From Gnetum montanum (lineage: Eukaryota; Streptophyta; Gnetopsida; Gnetales; Gnetaceae): DNA of 55,567 bases. Where the stretch lies: contig MNCI01004263.1 in the NCBI GenBank assembly GCA_015680685.1, forward strand, positions 47,321-102,887, written 5' to 3'. Below are positions 32,620-43,899 of the stretch, piece after piece. The notes beneath the pieces were generated by a model that worked only from the letters and a program-made list of their open reading frames with translations, made no database searches and was not told the DNA's origin. Both the position numbers and the translations under genes were made by a program. Every line of letters starts with the position of its first letter. Positions within the stretch are counted from its first letter, which is position 1.

Positions 32620-35530
32620 AAGAATTCTTGGCCATTCGTTCGTTTGACACTTTCCTCCTCTTCGATTCATCCTAGAAGATGAATCTCTCGAGGAGAGATG
32701 ACCTTGGTCCTAGGCTCAGATCTTTATTGGCAAGGTAACGCAAGCTGTGTAATTGTGTTGACTTTTATCTTTGGTGATGAAGGTGTAAATACAAGGGGCA
32801 AAGGCGTAGGCTTGGAGATACTTTTGAAGGTATTCCCTTTAGACGCCTCACCTACCAAGTAGGCTTCTTACCTTGTGGGGTGAGGAGGTTGTTTAATGTT
32901 ATTGCATGGGATGGGGGTTGTCAAAGACGTTGGTCCACTTATGATGAATGGAGCTAGGAGTGTTATTTGACAGGGTCGTGTGGCCTCACCAATAGGCAAT
33001 GCAGAGGTAGATGCCCATGGTGGGACTTTCAGGATGAAGGGCAGCTATGAACTCAGACCAACCATTGGTGGTATTGGTTTGCTACGCTGAGGTACATGAA
33101 TCAAAAACGGCTGGAAGGGTGGCATGGGATCATTGTCAATATTGATGGTGTTGATTATGTAACTGACATTATTGGCATTGAGGGGATCTTTGTAGACATA
33201 CATAGATTTGTTTTTAGGGCGTACTAGGTTACTTTCATTCAGCACCAGCTTTTCCAGATCAATTAATCTTTGGATGTCATCCTACAATGATAGACAATAA
33301 TCCATGGTGTGACCACATAGTTGGTGGTAGTCAAAAAACTTATCTAGCCTGAAACCCTTAGGAACCAGAGGTTCATTGGGTAGGGCCAAAGAGGGATTCC
33401 TAAGGAGCTCACAGTAGCATCGATGTCTCATGTTTGCTTCCTCCAACATTTGCTTGTGTTGAATGTATCCCACCGTCAATAGTTGCTTCAGGATTTCTAA
33501 AGGTTTGAGAGGTAGTGGGGTGTATTTCGAACAATCTTTGTGCTCAAATTTGGGTTTAGTATATGCAGATGTCTCAGGTGCAGTTGTGGTAGGTTGTGAT
33601 GCTTGGCTCAGTTTGGGCACAGAGTCAGCCACAGGTATGGACGGTTTCTTATTATTCTTGCTTCCACTATTGCTAGGTTAGGACTTAGCCATAGCTGCCA
33701 CAGTAGCCACCATGGTTGTTGGGACCTTACCCTTGTCCTTTTTGGCAAAGCTGTTCTTGTAAGTAATGTAGGCCAGGTCTTTGCTCACCTTAGCCGCGTC
33801 TTGTATGCTTTTCATCTGAGCAAAAGCTTGGCTAAGAGAGTGTGGAGCTAGGTAATACAATTTGGACTTGATGAAGTCATTCACCACACCCTTAAAGATG
33901 ACTAACAAATGGGCCTCCGCGATGGGCTCACAAATTTCGTTAAGGGTCATGCTCCAACGTTGAATAAATTTTTGGACTGGTTCTAGTGAGTCTTGTTTCA
34001 CATCCATCAGCTGATCCAGCGTGGTTTCTAGCTTTAAGTTGTACTTGAAACGTGTCATAAACTAGGTCAAGATTTCTTCTAGAGTTGAAATGGATGAATG
34101 TGGCAACGTGCAGTACCAGTCTAGGGCTTTCATGACTAGGGACATGGCGAAGATGCAAATGATCGTATGCGGCCACTATTGCAATAGCAAAGACTCTGAC
34201 TGGAAACTGATGAGATGTATATTGGGATCCCCTTCCCCATCATACTTCATGAATTGTGGGAGAGACATCCTAGGTGGTAATGTTAGAGCAGGGATTGCAG
34301 GGTTGATGGGGTCATCCTGATAGAAGTCCATGACCTGCATCGTATCGAACCTGATAGCTTTGAGGCTTTTTACTTCCTTAGTTAGGGTCTGGATGAGCTA
34401 AAATGCTTGGTCCAAACCCAGCAACATTGTAGAAGGCTAAGGGACTATAGAGGAAAATCCCATATATGGCATGGTGGCGGTGACGATTTGACCCATTGGC
34501 GGTGCCGTTGCGGCCGCCCCTGCTAAAGGTGTTGTTTGCATTGTCCACCACCTAGTGGGTGGTATTGTTGGAGTAGTAACAATGGGTTGAATTGTTGGGT
34601 AAACCATTTGGGTTACCAGTGGAACAGACCATGACCCCATGCCAGGATGTATCATTTGCAGGGTTGGGTCAGTCTATAGGCGAACGTAGTGAGACATCTA
34701 CGACAGTTGTAGAACAGATGAAGAGGCGAATGGGGTCCACCATGTGGATAGGTGTTGGCTTGCCATAGTGGGTGGAACAGATGCATATGTAGGAATTGGC
34801 ATGGGAGTTATATGCGATTGCAGAGTAGGTACAGTATGGACATGTGATACGGTAGCTGTGATAGGCATGCTACATATCGTAGGGACGTGTTGATACACAC
34901 TTTGTGGTGGCACAGTTGCTACGAGCACAACAGGGGAAGAAGGGTGATGACACAGCAAGAATGTAGCATGGAAACACATGGCAGTTGTGGTTGTACACTG
35001 CTGAAGCATAGGCATGATGACAAAGGGGATGGTGATAGACAGTAGGTTGGCCCAGAAGGACTGGGTAGGTGGGATAGGAACGAGGTTGGCCTGACCTCCC
35101 TCGTCAGATTGGGAATCGAGTTCCTCATTTCCATCTTGAAAGGTGTCATCCTGGTTGGAAGCTATGTCTTGTTGCTTCCTATGCCTAGTAAACTAGAATA
35201 GTTGATCTAGAAGCCTTTGGTACACTTGTGTTAAAGGCAAAGAAATGTCAGGGTAGGAACGAATTCCTCCCGGTTGCAGTAAGCAAACTCGAAGTTACGT
35301 TTTTCTTCGAGTTTGTGTAAATCCAAGGAAATATTAGCCTGCACCTTTGCACAAAGCAAACTGTAATGCTCGTGTTTCTTGGCCAGTCCCTCAGGTCCTT
35401 GATTTTGGATTTTGAGAGACCGGTGTGCTTCTTGTGTTCGATTCAGCTATTGTTTGGCATCTGTAGCGCCTTGGACCACAAAGGACATCTCCGCATTGAA
35501 GGTGTCAATAGTGGTTGTGGCAGAAGCCAT
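32620..35530 (-). pseudogene. Gag of Tat2, decayed
   Basis: The likely start is the ATG at 35530 (MASATTTIDTFNAEMSFVVQ) after the repeated leader. A Pro/Thr-rich N-terminal third spans about 34400-35150. The capsid-like retrotransposon gag domain is at 33678-34200: ALDWYCTLPHSSISTLEEIL, MTRFKYNLKLETTLDQLMDV and PVQKFIQRWSMTLNEICEPI. Then comes FDYHQLCGHTMDYC with a GHxxxxC zinc-knuckle-like block near 33310. Stops between these blocks break the frame at least five times. It would form virus-like particles for the element RNA. Confidence 0.8.
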
Positions 35531-35607
35531 TGGTAAGAAAGTGATTATGCAAAAAATGAAAAAAGTGTGAAAGAAAAAAAGGATTGAAAAAAGTGACAAA
35601 AGGTGGA

Positions 35608-36480
35608 TTTACGTCTTATCGGATTCCAGAGGAATCGTCAAGGTGACCGATCTGTACCACACAAAGCATAAATGACCACAAAGGGTGTCATGTCTATGCT
35701 TGTGTACGATGAGGTATCGAGCACGTGCAAGACTACTGTAAGGCAAGTTCAGTTGACAAGCGATCAAGAAGGATTTTATGTCCTGTAGGATCCTGGAGGG
35801 ATCGTCGAGGTGACCAACCTGCATCGCACAAGGCATAAATAGCCTCAAAGGGTGTCAACTTTACACCTATGCTAGTTAGGGTGTAGAGTGCATGCAAGAC
35901 TACTATAGAAGGGAAAGGCAAGTTAAATCACCATCAGAAGGCTTATTTTCTCATAGGGTTCTAGAGGAACCATCGAGGCGACCGATCTACACCATACGAC
36001 ATGTAAACAACCATAGATGGGTGTCAAGTCTATGCTAACGCAAGTCGGGGTGTGAAAGGTGTACGAGACTACCATAAGACGAGCAAATTAACTAGTGACC
36101 AAGTAGGTTTTATGTCTCGCAGGATCCTGGAGAGACCGTCAAGGTGACTGGTCTGTACCACACGAGATGGGGTACAGAACACAGACAAGACAACCGTAGG
36201 ATGGGCAAGCTAACTAGCAATCAGGAAGGCTTTATGTCTCCCAGGATCCTAGAGGGACTGTCAAGGTGACCAGTCTGCACCACATGAGATGGGGTGCAGA
36301 ATGCATGCAAGACAATCATAGAATGAGTTAGTTAACCGGTGATCAGAGCCCTTGTGTTTTGTAGGGTTCTAGAGGAACCATAGGGGCGACCGATCTACAC
36401 CGCACAAAGTGCAAAAAATCACAGGAGGGTGTCGCATTTATGCTTGTGTGTACTAGGGTGCAGAAGGCTCACAAAACTAC
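35608..36480 (-). repeat. Tandem repeats in the Tat2 leader between primer site and gag
   Basis: Six copies of a unit anchored on AGGATCCTGGAGGGATCGTC...GGTGACC begin near 35608, 35773, 35943, 36110, 36231 and 36352. The spacings are about 165, 170, 167, 121 and 121 bp, so two size classes alternate by block. Each unit also carries GTACCACAC/GCACCGCAC and CAAGACTAC. They lie in the untranslated leader. Confidence 0.8.
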
Positions 36481-36505
36481 TATGACATGTGGCAAAGGCA
36501 CCAAA

Positions 36506-36525
36506 GGGCCCTCCTTCTAGCGCCA
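36506..36525 (-). promoter_or_regulatory. Primer-binding site of Tat2
   Basis: Minus-strand TGGCGCTAGAAGGAGGGCCC starts six bases after the LTR end. It begins TGG as required for pairing with a tRNA CCA end. I cannot assign the tRNA from memory with confidence; it differs from the tRNA-Asp site of the Athila-like elements. Confidence 0.65.
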
Positions 36526-36531
36526 GAAAAT

Positions 36532-37119
36532 TGTAGCGACTGAAAACATCGGTGGCTGGAAGAACACCGGGGGTTGGCAGACATGACAGTTCCAACCCCG
36601 TATCCGTGGGAGGGCTGTGCTGGGTGTTTACGAATATGGGATGCCCTGAACAGTCTAGTCGATTAGATAGGGACTTACGTCGACGTTAGTATAGCCTTTT
36701 GCAACGTAAATAATGTGAAATGCGAGATAATGCTTAAGGATAAATGAAGCAAGGGAGAAACAATAAAAATGCGATAGTAATACGAAATAATGCTTAAAGG
36801 TAAATAAGACAGAAAATAATGCAAAAGAAATGAGACAGTAAATGATAGAGAAAGTAAAGTATGGTTTGAAACATGCACCACTCCAAAGTTATAGATTCAT
36901 CTAGTTAGGGTGGATACAATCAGCTGCATAGCATGACAGAGTGCAGAAATCCTGATGGTAACCAAGGCATGCCAAGCAAAAGGAGCAATGCACTTGGATG
37001 TGTACTCATGTACAAATAGTTAGGGGTTCCACCAAGGTGGTAAAATGAAGATGGGGACCTCACGCCAGCCGAGAGAGAGTTGTTATTTACAGTGTTAAAC
37101 AGATGACTTTGATATTATA
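36532..37119 (-). mobile_element. Tat2 5' LTR, R/U5 part, cut by the inversion
   Basis: It aligns base by base with 19691-20277 of the complete LTR: the end GTTTTCAGTCGCTACA, CCCCCGGTGTTCTTCCAGCC, and the TTTATCCTTAAGCATTATCT region. Similarity stops at GATATTATA (37119), and beyond it lies ORF3 of element D. Confidence 0.88.
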
Positions 37120-38073
37120 GCTTTCATAGTTTAGAAATGAGCAAGTCTACCAATTGGTGGCAAAAAAAAGTAAATGGAAATAGAGAAAGAAAATAATCTA
37201 AAGGATTACTGTAGAGAAATTGAGGTTGAAAAAAATTAAGAAATAAAAGAAAATACTTGAAGAAAGTATCCATCAACTAAGAGAGTAGTTTGCTAAAGTT
37301 AGCCTCGACATGAAACAATTGACATGTTAAAACAAAATATTATTGATAAAAGTAGCATGTGTAGTTCAATAGAAGTTAGCCATTGAAATTAGCTTTTGGA
37401 AAAATAAGACAAGAAGCACAAAATACTTAAGGAGCATTTCAAAGATCAAATGGACATGTACAAATAGATTAATGAAAAAGAGATCTAGATGGCTAAAGCC
37501 AAGAGTAGTTTCATCACATAACAAACACCTAATTGGTAACCCATTTTATATAGTCTTGTCTTTGTCCACCAAGAAAAACTAAAGAACAAAGGTTTGAAAA
37601 TTGAGGATTTGATAGAATACATGAGGTTAGTAAATCTTTATTATGTTAACTTATCCATATTATTAATAGGCAAGCCTAGAACAAAATTAGAACAACAAGT
37701 GGCTATAGACTATGCCATCTATGAGAAAGAGTTTATAGATAGGAAAGATGCATGGTAGAAAATTCATATGACAAACTCTAAATTACTAGTCAAATCCAGC
37801 TACCAAAACCAAAAATTTGTTACTGCAAGTCTAGCGAGAAGAATGATTGATTACTGAGAACTACAAAAGATGGTAAAAGCCTTTAAGATAAAGAGAATGT
37901 AACTTGGAGCATGTTATGGTAAGGCCAATAAAATATTTCTACATTTTCCATGTTTCTAGGATGTGTTGACTCCTATAAATACCACTAAATTTGTATGGAT
38001 AGTGCATGAGTCCAAAATAGAAGAAGGAAATCTTAGAGTATTGCTAAATAGGTACATGAAGAAGCTACACTAA
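37120..38073 (+). pseudogene. ORF3 of element D, 3' half (coiled-coil-like, unrecognised)
   Basis: Through stops it encodes KNKGLKIEDLIEYMRLVNLY, matching LKELQIEEMTKYMKLANLHY of element C at 50690-50740. FLHFPCF then VLTPINTTKFVWIVHESKIE corresponds to LFPAMPCPWDIP and FGEVAWTLNDPQSKEEKMKA of C across its insertion (51010-54240). It ends at TAA 38071-38073. The first half is at 15754-17370 on the minus strand. Function is unknown; high Lys/Glu content suggests helices. Confidence 0.65.
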
Positions 38074-38286
38074 GTTTTGTTTTGTTCTATTTTTAATCAT
38101 GTGTTAGTCATGTGTTGCATGATAATTTTGTAATGCCACTTGAACAAAGATGCAACATTCATAATAGAGTTAGTCATGTATATATGTGTCATGATGTCGA
38201 GTCCATGTAATCCTACATGTTTGTAAGGAATTATATCCTTCTTTTAGTTTAACTCAAGTATGAGTTTTTAGTTAGTTGTAGGGGTA
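38074..38286 (+). other. Element D 3' UTR and polypurine tract
   Basis: No gene is seen. AGTTGTAGGGGTA at about 38274-38286 immediately precedes the LTR start and is the best preserved Athila-like PPT in the window. Confidence 0.6.
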
Positions 38287-39043
38287 TGATGAAACACTTA
38301 ATGTTTAGGACTATAATATCATATATATTATATCGTAGATGCAGTTTTTTTTCTTCAAGTTAGAGTTAGTTGTGAATGCTTGTAGTGTAGTGAATTATAG
38401 TTGTATGAAATCTTTATTTTAAGTCGATCATTCTTGAATATAATTCTTGAACAATAATAAAGATTAAGATTGTTATTTATCATTACAAAATCTCACATAG
38501 AATAGATTTACTTTTCCATGTTGTTTACTTTTACCAAGTCATTTACATTTTCTAAGTCATTTATTATTCTAATGTTCATTAGTAAGGTAAAATGAGTAGG
38601 AATTTTTTTGAGCATATAATGTAATTATTTAATAATCTAGTAGTAACTTTGCTTGATTCACTCATTAGTAAAGTTACTTGGTAATCCTAGTAACACTTAC
38701 ATTAGCTTAGGATGTGCATGGAAAACCAAAAATAAATACTTATCATAGTTGGATAGAATAGTTGTACATTTTTATTACACTTAGAAATAGAATTTCTAAT
38801 CATTTCCATTATGCTTACTTTTAGCATACTTAGATCCATACAACATCATTTTATCATATACCTCACTAAGAGTTTAACCATACATTTTATACTTTGCTAA
38901 CTCTAAATGGGAAGACAACAATCACAAACTTATTCTCAACTCACTAGTATATTTACATTGTCCATCCATAGATTATGATATTTTCACGTATGAATACTTG
39001 TAACTTATAGGGTTGAGTGTTGGAATTCTCTAACTACTCATCA
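38287..39043 (+). mobile_element. Element D 3' LTR, strongly diverged
   Basis: It starts TGATGAAAC after the PPT and ends ACTACTCATCA at 39043. Interior blocks such as TTACTTGGTAATCCTAGTAA, TTAGGATGTGCATGG and GGGAAGACAACAATCACAA match the LTRs of C, but large parts do not. No TATA box as clear as in the other copies is seen. Confidence 0.65.
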
Positions 39044-39349
39044 CCAACTATACTCATATTGGTCCTTACTAAATATAGTTAAGTATAGATGAAGCATATG
39101 ATAATTATGTTGTTGGTTTCCTAAACTAAACTAATCAATAACAACAATATTTATTATTTAATTTAATAACAATGAAATTAAATCCTAAACTAGCTTATGG
39201 TGATGAGTGTCTATTCTTAGCTTCTTATACACATCTTGAAGTCACATACTCATTACTAAGGTTACCAAGCATTATGCTATTAGGAAAACCAAGTAATAGC
39301 ACTACTGGGATTACCAAGTGAATACATGTTTATTCTTGAAACAAGTTAA
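39044..39349. other. Unassigned AT-rich DNA between elements D and C
   Basis: No coding signal is seen. GGTGATGAGTG at about 39199 resembles the start of an Athila-like LTR but the sequence after it does not align with the LTRs of C. Confidence 0.45.
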
Positions 39350-40216
39350 TGATTCTATCATTCCACTACTTCAATGGTATGCCATCGACGTGATCTTGTC
39401 AATGGATCTCGTCGATGTGATCCCATCAACGTAGGGTTTAACTCATTGATGTGTACCTATTGATGGGGCATCCTGTTTCCACCTATAAATGTCTTCCTAC
39501 CCATTGCATTTATGGCAATATTTTCATAATTGTAGTGAAGTGCTTGCAATATTTCTATTTGAGAGTTAGAATATTTTTTGAGTACCCATAGGAGGAGTCA
39601 AAGAGTGTACAAATATTTATTCAAACATTGTTGTACCTGAGCAGTTTAGTGTGGATGGCAATAACAACAAGCTTTTCTAATAGATCTTGCAACACTTGGA
39701 CTAGATTAATTATTTCCTTATGCATTTAATATTCATGAAACTTACCTTAATATTTTTAATTAGTTAACATCAATTTAATAATAACACATAAGTACAATCA
39801 CTTCAAGCATATGCTTGGTAATTGGGTAATCCTACTAATTCTTAATGTTTGGTAACATAGTAGCATTATAACATGTTCAAGATGTGCATGGCAAGTGGAA
39901 ACAAATGCTTATATTAGGATTAGTTAGATATTAGCTAGTAATTAGATTGCATGAGTTAAGTAATTAATTACTTTCTTCTTCATTCATGTTCTTAGGTAGC
40001 TTAAATCATGAAAGGTAAAAATCATATGCCTCAGTTACACTTAACCATATACTTTCATTTCACAAGTGAAACTAGGAAGACAATGATTACAACTGTTAAT
40101 TTTACCTCCTAGAACTAGTGTACTTAGAAATCTAAAGTCTTTGGAATTCGACTAGATCACTATGTAAACATTAGTAATTCATATGGTTGGGCATAGCGTA
40201 TACTCACTACTCATCA
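39350..40216 (+). mobile_element. Element C 5' LTR (Athila-like)
   Basis: It runs from about TGATTCTATCATTC (39350) to ACTCATCA (40216). It aligns with 54604-55451 over its length: GTGATCCCATCAA, the TATA box ACCTATAAATG at 39481-39491, GAGAGTTAGAATATTTT, AACACTTGGACTAGATTAATT and CATATGGTTGGGCATAG. A primer site follows. The left end is inferred from the alignment and no 5-bp duplication is recognised. Confidence 0.82.
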
Positions 40217-40236
40217 TTGGCACCATTTCCAAGAAC
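40217..40236 (+). promoter_or_regulatory. Primer-binding site of C, tRNA-Asp type, worn
   Basis: TTGGCACCATTTCCAAGAAC directly after the LTR resembles TTGGCGCCGTTGCCGGGGA with mostly G-to-A changes, the same site as in Y at 18953-18972. Confidence 0.8.
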
Positions 40237-40691
40237 TTTAGTTATCTACATGTACTATCTAGGATTTAGTAAAAAGTATTCAACTTCATTGGATCAAACC
40301 TTAAAGTTGCAATCATTCTAACAATATTAATTTTAAAAAACACACTAAAATTTTCTTTTAATCCAAAATTTCTTCTTCTCATAGGGATGATTCTCCACTA
40401 AAATTTTAGCACACATCCAATCAGAGCAATGAATGATCAAATCAGCCAATGCCCCAACAATGTCAAGTGGTATAGACTCATCTTGATGAGTATGTTCCTG
40501 ACTTCACCTTTGTCCTACATCAAGATGAATAGATGTAGTGGAGGGACATGGAGAGAAACATTATGTTTCCACCTAATCAATTAGTTTCTACAATGCTCCA
40601 AGAAACTCTTATTAGGTTGGACATCCAAGGGCTCCATGCTAAATACATTGTGTAGGACCATGACTCTAGGGATTACCATCCCACTGAGGCT

Positions 40692-40820
40692 CAACATAAA
40701 ATTGATTAGAAATAAGAGAAGCACTATGAAGTTACAAAGGGAAAATAGTTCAATNTACAACATAAAATTGATTGGACATAAGAGAAGCACTATGAAGTTA
40801 CAAAGGGAAAATAGTTCAAT
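40692..40820 (+). repeat. 63-bp near-identical duplication around an N
   Basis: 40692-40754 and 40758-40820 are nearly identical (they differ at a few bases near AAATTGATT). The N at 40755 lies between them. This is what is left when two overlapping contig ends are joined without merging. Related gag in Y has a single copy. Confidence 0.85.
40755..40755. other. Single-base gap (N)
   Basis: The N separates the two copies of the 63-bp duplication. Confidence 0.95.
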
Positions 40821-43029
40821 AACACCTCGTTCCTACTAGGTCAAAAAGACAATGAGGATTCCTTCTTTTGGAGTTCTCATTTCACTAACTCTCCTCCCAT
40901 TGGTTTTGTTGAATGGGGCTTGAACAAGAACTTACAATCCACTATTAGCAATCCTAGTTCAAGCAAGAATGGATCCCATGACTGTGGGGGATCCAAAGAT
41001 GGGAGTCATGGTAGGGATAAGGAAATGCATCATGATGTTGATCATGGTAATGATCATCAAAGAGGGGATGGTTGGCATTGTGATGCTAGTCATTCTTTCT
41101 CTTCACCTTCATCATCCTCTTCTTCCTCCTCTAGCTCCAATTGAAGTTGTAGAGGATGTGACTATGATGGAGGTAATCAACAAGACAAAGATGATCATAG
41201 GAATCACTGAACTAGTCAAGATTAGGGTCATGGCCAATCAAGGAAGCCCTACCATCATAAAAGAAGGGATTGTAGAGGGTGTCATAGGAATCATGGCCAT
41301 TATGAAGGCTATGACTATGATGTGACTTTTATAGTAACTTGAAATATGTTGAACATTGTAGAGGTAGTGAGCATTCCAACAAGGTATGTGAAGGATATTA
41401 GAATCAAGTGGTTAGATATGAACACTATTCCCAAGTTTGAAGGGGGATATAACTCAAATATGTAGAACCATCTTCAAGATTTTCACAATGCCTAGACCTT
41501 ACAGAACATGGAGAATGAATGGAAGAAACTAAATTTTTTCCCAAGGATACTCATAAAAGAAGTTGAAAGTTGGTACTAGTCCTTGGAGCCAAAATCAATC
41601 TATAGATGGAGTACGATGCTTGAGCTCTTCAATGATAAGTATCAAATGTACTCCTGAGTGTCCCACCTAAGAAAGTAGATCCAAGGTTGAAAATAAGGAA
41701 TACATGAACCCCTGGATGCGGCCATGGGCAAGTACTATTCCCTTTTGCATCGATGTCCTAATTATGATTATTCTCAAAGGAAGTAGCTTCTCCATATCAT
41801 AGATGGACTCATATAAACAAGGAGAACTCTTGGGGTCTATGCCCAAGGGAGAATTTCAAAATTAAGAGTCCATTAGATTCAAAGGCTTATAGAGAAAGTT
41901 GCCAAGAAATAAGAATAGTTGATAAAAAGGAAAAATGCTAATGAGAATAACTGATTTTATTCTATCAATAAAAGGGAAGTTTGATTTTGTGACAATGAGA
42001 AGGAGGCATCGCTTAATGAGGTGGTGCAACAAAAGACCTTGCTGATTTAGAAATCTATCTTTGAAATTTTAGCCAAGGTAGAAAAAATATGAGACTCTTT
42101 GAATGAAAAGTTCCAAATCACTCTAACAATAGCAAAGGAATCCAAAGAGCAAAGTAGTGATCATGAGTGTAGTAGAAGGAAGGAATCTGAACATGTCCAC
42201 CAAAGGGGTAAGGGCAAGGTTGTTGTAGTAGATGAGGTTGTGGAATATGAAACAAATGATGATGGTGGGTATGACATCTACCATTATGAACACCCTAAGG
42301 GATGTTGCCCCATTGTGTCACACTTGCAAGAGTCTGGGATGTACTCTTTCAATCCTAGATTGGCAAGAAGGCAAGCATCCAAAAGGTTGCTTTGGGGGGT
42401 AGTTTCACCAACAATAAGCCTATTATCCTAGTGGAGTTCCACTACAATCTTATGAGAAATATCATTAGTGGTAGCACTCATAGTCATGGGGGATGCCATC
42501 ACCAAGGTAGCAATATCATTACTAGTAGCCTGATCCATATGGATACTATGTTCAGCAATCCACTTCTCTATGTGACTCTTCTAATCACACCTCATTCTAG
42601 CATCACTACTACCCTCCTAAGTACTACATAGATCAATCTCCATCTTCAAGAAGGGAATCCCCATTTTCTCATTACCCTCCTCATCCTTCTACACATATCT
42701 CTCTACCTTTAACTTAATTACCACTTTCTCCATCAATGTAGAATGAAAATCCAACTTAGCCAGAGCAACATGACACTACCAGGGTTGTTAACTTACAACT
42801 GGCTTCTCACCCAAGTGGTTCAAAAACCAAATCCCAAAAATGAGCATTTTTCTAAGCCAATAGTCCTACAAAGTACTCATAGAATTATGTTCTTGATAAC
42901 CCTACTTCTCCCTCATCCTCTACATCCACACCGTTCAAGTCCCCTTCAAACCAAACACATCCCAAGGTGCAAACCATTGTGCTAACTCATGTGGTAACTT
43001 ATTATATAAAGGCTAGCCATCTTCTTGGG

Positions 43030-43415
43030 AAAAGAACTAATCTTGGAAGTCCCCTTATTTACCTATAGATCACTAAGAATGGGCCTTGTAAAGTTCTTCT
43101 AGATTCAAGTTCTGCTAAAAATCTAATTTCTCATGAGATGTACAAAGCCTGGAACTTGCCTCCACTCAAGAAAAGTAACGAGCATCTTAAGTTGGTAGAC
43201 CAATCCATCACTATTTCCTTCGAACTAGTGGAGGAAATTATGACCACCATCTATGGGTGGTCCTATCCTACTAATTTCCTAGTGATTCAAGTTGATAATT
43301 GCAAGGTGGACTTCCTAATCATCATGGGAAGGGCTTGGCTAAGAACCATTGATACATGGCTAGGCATCAAAGATCTTTTCTTGGAGATTTCCAAGGAAAA
43401 TGAATTTGGAAAGTA
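43030..43415 (+). pseudogene. Aspartic protease region of C, largely open
   Basis: The active-site turn CKVLLDSSSAKNLIS lies at about 43090-43130; DSS replaces the usual DSG/DTG. The frame from 43138 is open for 92 codons: MYKAWNLPPLKKSN, LVDQSITISFELVEEIM, NFLVIQVDNCKVDFLIIMGR and AWLRTIDTWLG, the last two fitting the ILGRPWL block. The enzyme would cut the polyprotein. Confidence 0.75.
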
Positions 43416-43899
43416 GAGAAGAAGAGAGTTCCATGCATCATGTACATTGTTATAGGGTACAACTAGGTGTAGAAACTATGGTCCATAAAGAGAACATCCA
43501 TCACAACATGCAGATAATGTGCAAATGAGACAAAAATCCAAAGGTTATTGTGCATAACAACCATAAAATAGGAGGGCACCCAATGATTGATAGCTAATCA
43601 TAAAAGTAGCTTAACAATTTTCATGAAATCAAATGAGAGCCTAATGAGTGTCTATGTTTAAGGCATGGATGAACTAGAGTGAGTTCATCACCTAGTCTTC
43701 AATGATGAACATGATGACACTTGTTGGGGAGAGTTTGAAATCCCTAAAATTTTTAAACAAGAGCTCCTAGAGTTGAAAACTCTACCTATCAGCATGGAAT
43801 ATGCTTTTCTATAAAATGACAAATAAGTAATAATCAATGCCAATATTGCTCCTAAATAGAAAGAGATGTTGTTGAAGGTGGTCAACAAATGGCCAATAA

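Larger units (their letters stand above)
19691..37119 (-). mobile_element. Tat2: Tat/Ogre-like element with an antisense gene inside
   Basis: From right to left: R/U5 part of the 5' LTR, primer site, repeated leader, gag, protease, a 5.6-kb intron-like block with a gene on the other strand, RT, RNase H, a second RNase H, integrase, tandem repeats, PPT, 3' LTR. Two RNase H domains and integrase at the 3' end are the Tat lineage layout. The U3 part of the 5' LTR is at 14727-15753 because the inversion cuts through it. Most domains carry stops. Confidence 0.85.
40380..43000 (+). pseudogene. Gag of C, decayed
   Basis: The start region near 40380 has lost its ATG. DEYVPDFTFVL near 40490 matches Y. 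40920-41144 reads LNKNLQSTISNPSSSKNGSH and ends in a long serine run. The capsid-like gag domain is near 41390-41650, with IKWLDMNTIPKFEGGYN and SLEPKSIYRWSTMLELFNDK. 42099-42431 encodes a Lys-rich segment and DDGGYDIYHYEHPKGCCPIV. Stops are frequent, mostly TAG. An unresolved duplication around an N lies at 40692-40820. Confidence 0.75.

Noticed and set aside
36506-36525. Assigning a tRNA to the Tat2 primer site
   Set aside because: The match could not be checked against tRNA sequences here, so the tRNA is left open.
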